A DNA stretch of 59,927 nt, taken from NCBI GenBank assembly GCA_003565775.1, contig PXAT01000186.1, forward strand, positions 1 through 59,927. Reading direction: 5' to 3'. The notes under the pieces were generated by a model. That model saw nothing but the letters and a program-made list of their open reading frames with translations. It did no database searches and was not told the DNA's origin. This DNA is from Ectothiorhodospiraceae bacterium (GTDB taxonomy: Bacteria > Pseudomonadota > Gammaproteobacteria > Nitrococcales > Aquisalimonadaceae). The position numbers were made by a program, and so were the translations under genes. Of this stretch, positions 36,377 to 45,491 are shown piece by piece (the first letter of the stretch is position 1; each line of letters opens with the position of its first letter).

Positions 36377-37087
36377 CTACTGCGCGATGAACGCCTCCCG
36401 GCGCGCGGTGTAATCATCGACGAAATCCTGCAGGCGTTTTTCGTCCAGCGGCTGCAGGCCGCTCACCACGACACGTTTGGTGCCATCGCCGATCTGCCCG
36501 CCCCCGCCGTGAACCCCGAATCGCAGGTACTCTTCGCCGCGTTTACCCGTGACGTCCAGTGTCGCCTCGGTCAGGTCCATGGTGACGTCCGGGGACACTG
36601 CCGATGTGAGTTCGAATGCCATGCTGTCGTAGATCACCAGCGGACGGTCCGGATTGAACATCATGCCCCGCGCCTGCATCAGCGGCTCCAGGAATTCCGG
36701 AAAGTTGCGCCCGGAAAAGGCCGCGTAGCGACGGACGAAGGCCTCGATGACCGCCGGATCCCGGACCCCCTCGCCACCGCGCTCCACTTCCAGATAGACA
36801 CGACCACCGGCGTCAGCCAACGTCAGCGTATCGCCATCATCCGGCGGCATGATCAGTGGCAGATCGCCGGGCACCATACCGCGGAAGTAAAACGTCATGC
36901 GCGTGAACAGGCCGTAGTGACCGAGCATCAGGGCGAACAGGAGATCACCGGGCACGCAGTAGCGCCGGGCACCCGGATCGTGGATAGGGTTGAAGTCACC
37001 AGCGACCTCCTTGGCGAACAGGCTGCCCTGCTCCTCTGAGATACGAACGACGCCGTCCGCCAATTGATGATAGCGATCGAGAAACAT
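36377..37087 (-). CDS. DUF3581 family protein
   Basis: A 236-residue protein. The N-terminal SEEQGSLFAKEVAGDFNPIHD is the DUF3581 hallmark and resembles the hotdog-type FNPIH motif of MaoC-like hydratases. The start MFLDRYHQ at 37087 fits the family. Longer starts up to 37168 add residues without conservation. Function unknown. The HDP motif suggests a hydratase-like fold, which is inference. Confidence 0.82.
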   Translation of the reverse strand: MFLDRYHQLADGVVRISEEQGSLFAKEVAGDFNPIHDPGARRYCVPGDLLFALMLGHYGLFTRMTFYFRGMVPGDLPLIMPPDDGDTLTLADAGGRVYLEVERGGEGVRDPAVIEAFVRRYAAFSGRNFPEFLEPLMQARGMMFNPDRPLVIYDSMAFELTSAVSPDVTMDLTEATLDVTGKRGEEYLRFGVHGGGGQIGDGTKRVVVSGLQPLDEKRLQDFVDDYTARREAFIAQ

Positions 37088-37223
37088 GCCCCACGTCTTC
37101 CCTGTTGAATGATCGTCACCGGCGCCCGATGCGGGTTCGGCCACCATTTGTCGGTGCTTCATGGTCAACGATGTTGCGACGGGTTGGAAGCGATAAAGCG
37201 GTTCCGGAGCAATATTGAGGGGC

Positions 37224-37287
37224 GCCTTGCCAGGCTGCCAGAATCGACTCGAGCGCGAACGCGGGAATAAAGTCAGTGTCTCCTTAA
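37224..37287 (+). repeat. Partial copy of the dispersed element (right end)
   Basis: GCGCCTTGCCAGGCTGCCAGAA, then CTCGAGCGCGAACGCGGGAATA and TCAGTGTCTCCTTAA, follow the same order as the right half of the intact element. The TTAA (37284-37287) contains the TAA stop of the minus-strand gene that ends at 37284. It fills the 196-base spacer together with the DUF3581 leader. Confidence 0.85.
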
Positions 37288-37844
37288 GAGATCATGTCTT
37301 CCTTTTCCGCCAGCGGCCGTCGCATCAGATCGGCGTTGAGCATGGCCTGAACCTGATGCCTGGCCTGACGGTCATGCTCCGCCCCTCCCCGCCCTGTCAG
37401 TCGCCGCTCTAGCTCCTTGCAGACATCATGCGCCGTGAGGTCGTGCTGCTTTGCGGTCTCCCTGAGGGTGGCAACGTCCAGTACCGAGCTCAGCAACAAG
37501 CCGACCCGCATGCGCATGATCGCCAGATTACCGAACAGGGACTCGCGACCGGCCGACAGACGATCCGGTTCGATACCCAGATCCCGGATCAGGGCCTCGC
37601 GTGCCTCGTAGTGCAACTGGAGCCGCGACATGTGCTGCTGACTGCGTGCCTGCTGCCGCAGGGCGGACTGCAGGCGCTCGGACACCTCCGCTTCGCGGCG
37701 GACCGCGTCCCGGAAGGCGGTATCGTGTTCGGCAAGACGCCGTTCGAACGTGCGTTCACGGGCAACAAGCAGCAAACCGAGCAATGCCAGCCCCACTGCC
37801 AGCGACGCGCAGAGGGAAAGCAGGAAAAGACTGAGAGCATTCAT
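37284..37844 (-). CDS. Membrane-anchored coiled-coil protein, uncharacterised
   Basis: A 186-residue protein with one N-terminal transmembrane helix (residues 3-27) and a cytoplasmic helical region rich in Arg/Glu/Gln (about residues 30-85: RERTFERRLAEHD, VSERLQSALRQQARSQQH). A second helical part contains LIRDLGIEPDRLSAGRESLF. The ATG at 37844 has GGAG ten bases upstream. Its TAA stop lies in the TTAA end of a dispersed element copy. No known family recognised. Confidence 0.65.
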   Translation of the reverse strand: MNALSLFLLSLCASLAVGLALLGLLLVARERTFERRLAEHDTAFRDAVRREAEVSERLQSALRQQARSQQHMSRLQLHYEAREALIRDLGIEPDRLSAGRESLFGNLAIMRMRVGLLLSSVLDVATLRETAKQHDLTAHDVCKELERRLTGRGGAEHDRQARHQVQAMLNADLMRRPLAEKEDMIS

Positions 37845-38100
37845 GCTGCGGCAGCTCCGCTGCGGCCTGTTCACCGCATGGGGGATGCCCCACCGGCAAG
37901 GATTCCGGTCAGGCGATCCGGCTGATTCATGAAACCGGAGTCAAGCCCGGCGCACCCCGGTCATGATTCCGTTCTCGACGGATCGAGCCACGCTGAGGCG
38001 CGTCAGACGATCATCGCGCGCGGAATCAGCCGGCTTCTCTGTAGGAAACGGCCGCCACAGGGAAAACTTGAGCTTGTACCGGAATGTCAGCCCCGCCCTA

Positions 38101-40161
38101 TCAGTCGCGGCGATCCACTGTCTGGCGCAGAGGTTCGTCTTCGGCAGACCAGACGCCGCGGCCGATGGCAACATTCCCGGAGAAGACCAGCCAACTCTGA
38201 CGCACCTGACGTGGCAGCGAACGCATCAAGGGCCGCATGGCATCCTCGTTATCGGCAGCAATGGCCAGCACCGGCTGACCCTCGGCGGTAAGCTGGGTCC
38301 ACGCGCTGGCAGTGCCGCGACCGGCGATCTCGGGGGGCTGCGGATCCAGCCCCAACTCCTCCAGCAGCGAGGCCACCGCGTCGGTGGCACCGATGATGGT
38401 AAACGGTTCGTCAGCGGAAAACGCGTCGCCGCCGTTACTGATGCGTCCGTTGCCCTGGAACAGACGGTTCGCAAGTCGTCTGCCAACCTCTTCCAGGGCC
38501 TCGTTGTCGCCGCTTGCCAGGGTCACGCGCGGTTCCTCGGCCAGCGTCAGGTCACGCATGATCGGCGGTGTCTCGCTGCGCGTCAGCCGCCGGAACAGAT
38601 CATGATCCGGGTCCACCAGCACTTCGGCCGGCAGTTGGTCGACGTCCAGCGAAACGGCCTTGTCAAGATTGTCCAGCCGGACATGGAAGCGCTGGCGCTC
38701 ACCATTCTCGAACAACACCTCCAGGGGAACCCGCAGCGCATAGGCCGGGGCCTCCTGGGACAGCCTCAGGTCCAGGCGGTAGCCGCCGTTGTCACCAGGC
38801 GCGGCCTTCACGTCCCGCACCGTCAGCGAAGGGGCACCCGGCCGCTCCAGCCACTGCTCGAAAAACTGCTTCAGATCCCGGCCTGACTCGGCCTCGAAGG
38901 CGGTAATCAGTTCCGGCCAGCCGACAGCACTGAAGCGGTGCGCATCCCAGAAGGTCCGAAGGCTGTCGCGGAACATCTCGTCACCGAGCTCCTGCCGCAG
39001 CATGTGGAACAGATAGGCCGTCTTGCTGTAGCCGATGATCAGGCTGGGGTCACCGCCGCGCGAGCGAAAATCGGCGACCGCCAGGTCCCGACTGGCCGGC
39101 ATCGCCGCGTAGTCGCGCAGCCAGTCCCGACGCATCTCCCGACCGCCGTTCTCGCGATGGCGGTCGGCCATGGCGTGATCCGCGAGATACGTGGTCAGTC
39201 CTTCCGACCAGTTGCCGCCATTCTCGCCGAGCAGCACGGCGTTGCCCCACCAGTTATGCAGAATCTCGTGCGCCAGCGATTGCACCGGGAAAAACGGCAG
39301 CGGCAGGACGGTGCGTCCGACGTAGGTCAGACCCGGATAGCCGAGACCGACGCCGATCGGCGCCGAGACAATGGAGAAGCTGCTGAAGGGGTACTCACCG
39401 ATCTGTTCGGAGAATTCGTCAATGTACTGGGCCGACAGCGCCAGGTACTCGTCGCCCATTTCCCCCTGTTCCGGATCCAGGTAGGCGCGCAGCGTGAGGC
39501 CGTCGTGCTCCAGCTCGCGAATCTGCCACGGCCCGGCGAACAGGGATGGTGCCCGGTGCGCGCCCTCGGTGACGAAACGCGCGCTGTATGTGGCGTCAGC
39601 GGACTCCTCGGAGAGCAACTCCCCGGTCACGACGGCACGATAAGGCTCGGGCACCCGAACATGAACAAGACTCGGGCCTTCCTGATCGTCGAACTCCGGA
39701 AACCAGCCACTGCTGCCGGCGAGGAACGCCCCCTCCTCGTGGGCCAGAGGACGCCCGCCCATGGCGCTGCCGCGGGCCTCCCGAAAACTCGGCAGTTCGC
39801 CCCGCCATTCAATCCGCACCCAGTCCCCGGCGCCCGCATCCGCGATCTCCCAGCGGCCGCGATCTGTCCGGATCACATTCAGCCGTTCGCCGTCCTCTGC
39901 ATGGGCGGCCCGGATCGCCAGATCCGGACTCAGCTTGAGCGAGAATGGCGCATCGCCGGGGGGACGAAACCAGCCTTCTGCGGTGAACTCCTGTCGCGCC
40001 GGATCCAGCGACACCGACATGCCGCGCACCACATCGACATCCCGCACGCCGTCTAGCGTCAGGCCCCCTGCGGAGCCATGCTGCGGTAACGCGATCAGGG
40101 CCAGCAACAGGCCAGCCAGCAGCGGGCCGTAGCGGCCCAACCGGAATACAATCGGAGTCAC
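38101..40161 (-). CDS. M1-family zinc metallopeptidase, exported
   Basis: A 686-residue protein with a signal peptide (through about residue 32). An N-terminal beta domain is followed by a gluzincin catalytic domain. The zinc motif is HEILHNWWG, with the third ligand Glu in NWSEGLTTYLADH. SKTAYLFHMLRQELG is also typical. The classical GxMEN substrate motif is replaced by a GLGYPGLTYVG-type segment. The C-terminal region (about 470-686) is an extra domain. The GTG at 40161 behind CGAGG is preferred over GTG at 40188. It probably acts as a periplasmic aminopeptidase. Confidence 0.87.
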   Translation of the reverse strand: MTPIVFRLGRYGPLLAGLLLALIALPQHGSAGGLTLDGVRDVDVVRGMSVSLDPARQEFTAEGWFRPPGDAPFSLKLSPDLAIRAAHAEDGERLNVIRTDRGRWEIADAGAGDWVRIEWRGELPSFREARGSAMGGRPLAHEEGAFLAGSSGWFPEFDDQEGPSLVHVRVPEPYRAVVTGELLSEESADATYSARFVTEGAHRAPSLFAGPWQIRELEHDGLTLRAYLDPEQGEMGDEYLALSAQYIDEFSEQIGEYPFSSFSIVSAPIGVGLGYPGLTYVGRTVLPLPFFPVQSLAHEILHNWWGNAVLLGENGGNWSEGLTTYLADHAMADRHRENGGREMRRDWLRDYAAMPASRDLAVADFRSRGGDPSLIIGYSKTAYLFHMLRQELGDEMFRDSLRTFWDAHRFSAVGWPELITAFEAESGRDLKQFFEQWLERPGAPSLTVRDVKAAPGDNGGYRLDLRLSQEAPAYALRVPLEVLFENGERQRFHVRLDNLDKAVSLDVDQLPAEVLVDPDHDLFRRLTRSETPPIMRDLTLAEEPRVTLASGDNEALEEVGRRLANRLFQGNGRISNGGDAFSADEPFTIIGATDAVASLLEELGLDPQPPEIAGRGTASAWTQLTAEGQPVLAIAADNEDAMRPLMRSLPRQVRQSWLVFSGNVAIGRGVWSAEDEPLRQTVDRRD

Positions 40162-40332
40162 GCGCGAAACCTCGTTTTGGCGACACACAGTGTGACGACC
40201 ACAAGGCGATCGAAGTTCAAGGGTAAAGAACCGGCAAGCGATTCAGTCAGCGTTAAGGCTTGCACTCGCAGCATGGCGTCGTACACAGAGAAACCGTGAT
40301 GACGGTCGATCAATCAGGATGGAGTTGGAACA

Positions 40333-40857
40333 ATGAAAACACGAAACCTGCTTCTTGCTGTCGGCCTGCTCGGCGCCGCAATCAGCCTGCCGATGACGGC
40401 CGGCGCGTACGACTCCCGGGTGCATTACGCGGATGTCACCCAGGTGATTCCGATCCAGCAGACGCACCGCATCTCCTACCCATCGCAGGAGTGTCGAAAC
40501 GAGCAGATCGTGCACCGCGAGGGCGGCCGCAGCTACGGCGGTGCGCTGGCCGGCGGCGCGGTCGGTGGCATTGCCGGCAGCCGCTTCGGCGGCGGCCGCG
40601 GCCAGACCGCGGCGACAGTCGCCGGCGCACTGCTTGGTGCCGCCGTGGGTGATCAGTTGACCCATCGGCCGGAGCGCTCCTACACCACCACCGAACGTGT
40701 CTGCGAGACCGTGGATCGCTGGTACGACGAAGAGCGCACTGTCGGCTATCGGGTACAATATCGCTTCCGCGGTGATACCTACTGGACCGAGATGGACTAT
40801 CACCCGGGCGACACCATTCGGGTTCGCCATGACGTCACGCCCCTAGGGAAACGCTGA
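40333..40857 (+). CDS. Glycine zipper 2TM (17 kDa antigen-like) envelope protein
   Basis: A 174-residue exported protein. The signal peptide ends near AGAYDS (residue 25). The glycine zipper GGALAGGAVGGIAGSRFGGG and VAGALLGAAVGDQL spans about residues 68-105. A conserved C-terminal part follows with ERVCETVDRWYDEERTVGYRV. Such proteins associate with the outer membrane. The stop TGA lies 11 bases inside the left terminal repeat of the MITE-like element, so the last four residues (LGKR) are element-encoded. Confidence 0.88.
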   Translation: MKTRNLLLAVGLLGAAISLPMTAGAYDSRVHYADVTQVIPIQQTHRISYPSQECRNEQIVHREGGRSYGGALAGGAVGGIAGSRFGGGRGQTAATVAGALLGAAVGDQLTHRPERSYTTTERVCETVDRWYDEERTVGYRVQYRFRGDTYWTEMDYHPGDTIRVRHDVTPLGKR

Positions 40858-41119
40858 AGTATTCGCACGCCTGCGTTGGCGTCCGCATTTTTCCCGAGGC
40901 AAGGCGCGCTGCGCGGCGCCGCAGTCGTTCTGCGGTCAAGCAGCGCAACGCAGCCGTCGGGGAAAATGCGGCCCAACCCGAAGGGCCCGGCCGGTTTTGG
41001 CCCCTGGCGGCGTTGCGCCACCGGCCCGGTAGAATCACTACCGAACCGTCACCGCGCCTTGCCAGATGACCAAAACCGGTCTCGGGCGCAGACGCGGGAA
41101 TACTTCAGCGCTTCCCTAG
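40843..41119. mobile_element. Intact MITE-like element with terminal inverted repeats and CTAG duplication
   Basis: The element body is 269 bases (40847-41115). The left end CTAGGGAAACGCTGAAGTAT is mirrored by the right end, and the inverted repeats extend for about 35 bases with few mismatches (40843-40877 against 41086-41119). Both ends carry CTAG, the target size and type (YTAR) used by IS5-family transposases. The interior holds a second near-perfect inverted repeat (40883-40897 with 40957-40971) and many GC palindromes, with no ORF. It is non-autonomous. The transposase is not in this window. Confidence 0.82.
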
Positions 41120-41147
41120 GCTGACGCAAGGGACCCATCAGCAGGCG

Positions 41148-41477
41148 ATGCACATGCGGCGCGCACAGGACAAACGGCGATTGCGACGGCCCGGATGGCT
41201 GGCACTGGTGGCGGCGATTCTGATCGCAGCTCCCGTCGCCGGCCAGGCCTGGCCGGGCCATGCGCCACAACTGCAACCGCCGCAGGTATTGCCGGCGAGC
41301 GAGCGCATGAGCCTGAATCAGGCAACCCGCATGGTGCAGCGGGAAAGCGGTGGTCGGGTCCTGTCGGCCGAAGAGGTACAGCGCGGCAATCGTACGATCT
41401 ATCGAATCCGCGTGCTGGTCGCCGAGGGCCGGGTGCGGGTCGTGGAAGTTGACCCCGAAAGCGGAAGGATGCGCTGA
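41148..41477 (+). CDS. PepSY domain protein (system 1)
   Basis: A 109-residue exported protein with a basic N-terminus and signal-like hydrophobic segment (residues 17-33). A PepSY-like domain follows: SLNQATRMVQRESGGRVLSAEEVQRGNRTIYRIRVL. It starts 28 bases after the MITE, so the element may supply its promoter region. It is the first gene of a PepSY-regulator-kinase operon. PepSY proteins beside such kinases probably modulate periplasmic sensing. Confidence 0.8.
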   Translation: MHMRRAQDKRRLRRPGWLALVAAILIAAPVAGQAWPGHAPQLQPPQVLPASERMSLNQATRMVQRESGGRVLSAEEVQRGNRTIYRIRVLVAEGRVRVVEVDPESGRMR

Positions 41478-41480
41478 TCC

Positions 41481-42164
41481 ATGCGGTTGTTACTGGTCGA
41501 GGATGAACAGGAACTGGCCGCCCAGTTGATCCGGCGGCTGCAGGACGAGGGATTCGTTGTCGACCACGCCGATGACGGACCGGGCGGGCTGCACTTCGCC
41601 ACCGACTACCCGGTCGATCTCGCCATCGTCGACCTCGGCCTGCCCGGCTTTTCCGGTCTCGAACTGATCGAACGTCTCCGGGCCGGCGGCTCACGCTTGC
41701 CGGTCCTGATCCTCACGGCCCGTCAGGCCTGGCAGGATCGGGTGGCGGGCCTCGAGGCCGGTGCCGATGACTATCTGGGCAAGCCGTTTCGCATGGAAGA
41801 ACTGCTGGCGCGCGTCAATGCGTTACTGCGACGGGTCGGCGGCTGGGCCCATCCGGTGCTGGAAGCCGGCCCGCTGGCGCTGGACACGCGCAGCCAGAGC
41901 GCCAGCCTCCGCGGCCAGGCCCTGGATCTCACCGCCTACGAGTACCGGCTGCTGGCGTATCTGATGCACCACCCGCAGACCGTGGTCTCCAAATCCGAGC
42001 TCACCGAACACCTGTATCCCGACGACAGCGACCGCGACAGCAACGTGATCGAGGTCTTCATCCGGCGGCTACGCCAGAAACTGGACCCGGACGGCGATCT
42101 GCAACCGATCGAAACGCTCCGCGGTCGTGGCTACTGCTTCCGGCTGGGTGCCGACAGGGCATGA
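41481..42164 (+). CDS. OmpR-family response regulator (system 1)
   Basis: A 227-residue regulator. The receiver domain has acidic VEDEQE, phosphoacceptor Asp in LAIVDLGLPGFSG, conserved Thr in LILTARQ and Lys in YLGKPFRMEELLARV. The C-terminal winged helix ends VIEVFIRRLRQKLDPDG and IETLRGRGYCFRL. It is closest in type to PhoP/QseB. It is coupled by ATGA to the kinase downstream. Confidence 0.93.
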   Translation: MRLLLVEDEQELAAQLIRRLQDEGFVVDHADDGPGGLHFATDYPVDLAIVDLGLPGFSGLELIERLRAGGSRLPVLILTARQAWQDRVAGLEAGADDYLGKPFRMEELLARVNALLRRVGGWAHPVLEAGPLALDTRSQSASLRGQALDLTAYEYRLLAYLMHHPQTVVSKSELTEHLYPDDSDRDSNVIEVFIRRLRQKLDPDGDLQPIETLRGRGYCFRLGADRA

Positions 42165-43519
42165 CGCCGTCGCTGCAACGGCGGCTGCTGGTTGTTGCCA
42201 GCCTTGTCCTCATGGCGTTCCTCGGCGCGACCGGCATGGCTCTGGATCAGGCCTTCCGGACCAGTCTGATTCAGGCTCAGAAGGATCGCCTTCAGGGCTT
42301 CCTCTACACCCTAATGGCCGGCGCGGATGTCACGGACGGTGAGTTGCGGATTCCCGACGATCTGCCGGAGGGACGTTTCCATCAGATCGGCTCCGGGCTC
42401 TATGCCGTGGTGCTGGACGAACATGGCGAGACCACCTGGCGGTCGCGGTCCCTGATAGGACGCGAACTGACCGTCGACCGGGTGCTGCCGCCGGGCGAAC
42501 GGGACTTCTATCTGGCAGAACTCAATGACGACCGGCTGGTCGGGCTGGCCTACGGCCTGTCCTGGGAGGATCCGGAAGCCGGGCGTGGCGAATTCACGCT
42601 GCACGTCGCCGAAGCCATCGCCTTCCGCGTCCAGGAGCGGGCCGCCTATCGACGCAGCCTGTGGGGCTGGCTCGGCGGCGCCGCGATCGGTCTGTTGCTG
42701 GCACAGATTCTGGTCCTGCGCTGGGGTCTGCGACCGTTACGACGCGTGGCTCGCGACCTGAGCCTGATCGAACGGGGCGACAAGTCGGCGCTGGACGGCC
42801 GCTATCCCCGGGAAATCCAGGGCCTGACCGATCGCCTGAATCAGTTGATCCGGGGCGAGCGTGAACGCACCGAACGCTACCGCAACAGCCTGGCGGATCT
42901 GGCTCACAGCCTGAAGACCCCGCTCGCCGTGTTACGCACCAGCCTGGAAGCTGACAGTAGCCGTCCGCCTACGCCAGAGACCATGGATCAGATCGACCGC
43001 ATTCATGCCACCGTGGATTACCAGCTGGGCCGCGCGGCACTGGCCGGACCGCCACGCTTCGGCGAGAGCACCCGCATTCAGCCGCTGGCCCGCCGTATCG
43101 TGGACACGCTGCCGAAAACCCGGGCCGGAGGTCCGCCGGAAATCGAACTGGTGTGCCCCGACGAGATGCGTTTTCCGGGACCGGAAGGTGACCTGATGGA
43201 GATCCTCGGCAACCTGGTGGACAACGCCTGCAAGTGGTGTCACGGCCGCATCCTGCTGGCAGTCAGTAGTCGCCGCCACCGCTCCGGGCCGCAGACACTC
43301 CGGATCTGCATGGAGGATGACGGTCCCGGCGTGCCCGACTCGGAGCGTGAGCGTATCCTGCAGCGCGGCGAGCGGGTGGACGAAAGCCGGCCCGGGCATG
43401 GCATCGGCCTCGCCATGGTCGCTGATCTGGCACGCAATTATCGTGGCACCATCCGCATCGACCGGTCACCGGACCTGGGCGGTGCACGCTTCATGCTCGA
43501 GATTCCGATGCCGCATTAG
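42161..43519 (+). CDS. Sensor histidine kinase, PhoQ/QseC-like (system 1)
   Basis: A 452-residue kinase. It has an N-terminal helix, a periplasmic sensor domain (about residues 35-160) and a second helix (about 168-190). A HAMP region and phosphoacceptor LADLAHSLKTPLAVLRTS follow. The ATPase domain shows NLVDNACKWC, EDDGPGVPD and GHGIGLAMVADLARNY. The stimulus is unknown. The periplasmic domain is rich in Asp/Glu, which would suit cation or peptide sensing, but this is inference. Confidence 0.92.
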   Translation: MTPSLQRRLLVVASLVLMAFLGATGMALDQAFRTSLIQAQKDRLQGFLYTLMAGADVTDGELRIPDDLPEGRFHQIGSGLYAVVLDEHGETTWRSRSLIGRELTVDRVLPPGERDFYLAELNDDRLVGLAYGLSWEDPEAGRGEFTLHVAEAIAFRVQERAAYRRSLWGWLGGAAIGLLLAQILVLRWGLRPLRRVARDLSLIERGDKSALDGRYPREIQGLTDRLNQLIRGERERTERYRNSLADLAHSLKTPLAVLRTSLEADSSRPPTPETMDQIDRIHATVDYQLGRAALAGPPRFGESTRIQPLARRIVDTLPKTRAGGPPEIELVCPDEMRFPGPEGDLMEILGNLVDNACKWCHGRILLAVSSRRHRSGPQTLRICMEDDGPGVPDSERERILQRGERVDESRPGHGIGLAMVADLARNYRGTIRIDRSPDLGGARFMLEIPMPH

Positions 43520-43670
43520 CGACACGCCACCCGGCTAGCGGGCCTGACCTGGTCGTCGTAATTCTTCCGGAAGCAGGCGCGCTATCCCGAAAATCGCGGG
43601 GCAACCGTTCCATTTCGATGGCGCCGCGGGCACACTCTGCCTTCCAGTCGACACCCTGATCACGAGGTCC

Positions 43671-45293
43671 ATGCCCCGCACCGCGCACCAAACGCTGAAT
43701 GCCCTGTTACAGGATCTGGACACGGCGCAGTTGCATACCGGGCTGAAGGGGCTGGAAAAGGAAAGCCTGCGCGTGACCGGCGACGGCAGCATCGCCCAGA
43801 CGGACCATCCGGCGGTGTTCGGCTCGGCGCTGACCCACCCCTGGATCACCACCGACTACTCGGAAGCCCTGCTCGAGTTCATCACGCCGCCGGAGCCATC
43901 GGTGGTTTATGGCCTGGAGTCGCTGGACGCCATTCACCGACACGTCGCTGCGCACCTGAACAGACAGCAGGAAATGCTCTGGACCAGCAGCATGCCCTGC
44001 GTGCTGCGGGGCGGCGAGGACATACCGATTGCGCGCTACGGCAGTTCCAACGTCGGCCGCATGCGGCATATCTACCGCCGCGGGCTGGACTGGCGTTACG
44101 GCCGCGCAATGCAGGCCATTGCCGGCATACACTTCAATTATTCCTTCAGCCCGATCGTGATGCGTGCCCTGCAGGCCCAGCGCGGACATACCGGCTCCCT
44201 GCAGGACTTTTCGTCACGCGCCTACTTCGGACTGATTCGCAATTTTCAACGGCTGGGCTGGTTGATTCCGCTGATCCACGGGGCGTCGCCGGCACTGTGC
44301 CGCAGTTTTGCCGGTGACGAGGAACTGGGCTTCGAGGAATTCAGCGACGACACGTTGTATGAGCCCTACGGGACCTCGCTGCGCATGAGTGATGTCGGCT
44401 ACAAGAACAAGGCTCAGGCGGCGCTGAACATTTCCTACGACAGCCTGGACGCCTACGTCAGCAGCCTGACCCGCGCGATCACCACCAGCGACCCCGACTA
44501 CGAGCGGATCGGAGTTCGTGTCGACGGTGAGTACCGGCAGCTCAACACCAATGTGCTGCAGATCGAGAACGAGTACTACAGCTTCATCCGACCGAAGGCG
44601 GTTGCACGGTCCGGGGAAAAGCCCACGCTCGCCCTGCAACGCGCCGGCGTGGAATATGTCGAGGTCCGGGCCCTGGATCTGAATCCGTTCGAGGCCATCG
44701 GTACCAATTCCCGCACACTGCATTTCGTCGAGGTGCTGCTGTATCTGTGTCTGCTACGCGAAAGCCCGCCGATCAGCCCGCGCGAGCAGGGCGGCATCAA
44801 CCGCAATCAGGGGCTGGTGGCCCGCTACGGACGCGACCCGGATCTGATGCTGCAGCGTAATGGCGACGAACACCTGCCGCTGCGCGACTGGGCACGCTCA
44901 CTGATGGATGAACTGGCGGCCATCGCCGAGGTTCTGGACCGGAACACGGGCGGGGAGCCCTACACGACGGCCGTCGCCGAGGCACGTGCGGCGGTCGAGG
45001 ACACAAGCAGAACCCTGTCGGCCCAGGTCCTGCTGCAGATGCAGGATCGGGAGGAAGGCTTCATCGAGTTCGCGCTGGCGCAAGCCCGACTGCATGCCCG
45101 ACAACTGCTGTCCCGGCCGCTGCCCGAGGCTCAGGAAGCCGAGTTCCGCGCAGCCGCCGAGGCCTCGCTGGCCGAACAACAGGCCATCGAGGCCGGCGAC
45201 ACACTTGATTTCGAAAGTTATCTCGCCCGTTACATGGCCCAGCGCCCGGAACCCCGGGCGGAAGACATCAGGCACAACATCCAGCGCAGCTAG
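43671..45293 (+). CDS. gshA: Glutamate--cysteine ligase
   Basis: A 540-residue enzyme of the E. coli type. Family features are GLEKESLRVTGDGSIAQTDHP with the ATP/Mg-binding Glu, TDYSEALLEFITPP, the YGSSNVGRMRHIYRRGLDWRYG region, IHFNYSFS and YVEVRALDLNPF. It makes gamma-glutamylcysteine, the first step of glutathione synthesis. It sits between two convergent-facing sensory operons. Its TAG stop is part of the CTAG at the outer end of an element copy. Confidence 0.96.
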   Translation: MPRTAHQTLNALLQDLDTAQLHTGLKGLEKESLRVTGDGSIAQTDHPAVFGSALTHPWITTDYSEALLEFITPPEPSVVYGLESLDAIHRHVAAHLNRQQEMLWTSSMPCVLRGGEDIPIARYGSSNVGRMRHIYRRGLDWRYGRAMQAIAGIHFNYSFSPIVMRALQAQRGHTGSLQDFSSRAYFGLIRNFQRLGWLIPLIHGASPALCRSFAGDEELGFEEFSDDTLYEPYGTSLRMSDVGYKNKAQAALNISYDSLDAYVSSLTRAITTSDPDYERIGVRVDGEYRQLNTNVLQIENEYYSFIRPKAVARSGEKPTLALQRAGVEYVEVRALDLNPFEAIGTNSRTLHFVEVLLYLCLLRESPPISPREQGGINRNQGLVARYGRDPDLMLQRNGDEHLPLRDWARSLMDELAAIAEVLDRNTGGEPYTTAVAEARAAVEDTSRTLSAQVLLQMQDREEGFIEFALAQARLHARQLLSRPLPEAQEAEFRAAAEASLAEQQAIEAGDTLDFESYLARYMAQRPEPRAEDIRHNIQRS

Positions 45294-45491
45294 GGAAGAC
45301 CTGATTCGCCCAGGGAATGCGGCCCAGCCCTCCGGGCCCGCGTAGGGTGTGTTCGCGAAGCGAACGCACGCGGTGTCGACCATCAGAATCAATGCCGCGT
45401 GCGTTCGGCGTTGCCGAACACACCCTACATGGAGGCCTCAGGCGGCGTTGCGTCACCGGCCCGGCAGCCCAGCTACCGACCCGGTTCCGAA
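45290..45491. mobile_element. Degenerate copy of the MITE-like element between gshA and a kinase gene
   Basis: The left end CTAGGGAAGACCTGATTCGCC begins in the gshA stop codon. Interior blocks GCGGCCCA and GGCGGCGTTGCGTCACCGGCCCGG match the intact copy at 40968-40975 and 41007-41030. The right end decays in CCGAATCAGG, whose complement supplies the TGA stop of the minus-strand kinase. A separate hairpin repeat (45342-45428) interrupts the copy. Confidence 0.75.
45342..45428. repeat. Long imperfect hairpin repeat nested in the element
   Basis: The left arm starts GTAGGGTGTGTTCG and the right arm ends CGAACACACCCTAC. Each arm also contains a small internal palindrome (TTCGCGAAGCGAA and TTCGGCGTTGCCGAA) and the two GCACGCGG/CCGCGTGC blocks pair. 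The whole 87 bases folds as a cruciform-like hairpin. Repeats beginning GTAGGGTG are common in proteobacterial intergenic DNA. It appears inserted within the older element copy. Confidence 0.8.

Noticed and set aside
37845-38100. Possible small gene in the 256-base gap before the M1 peptidase
   Set aside because: Short frames exist on both strands, but none has a ribosome site or a plausible protein composition. I see nothing supportable in this gap.
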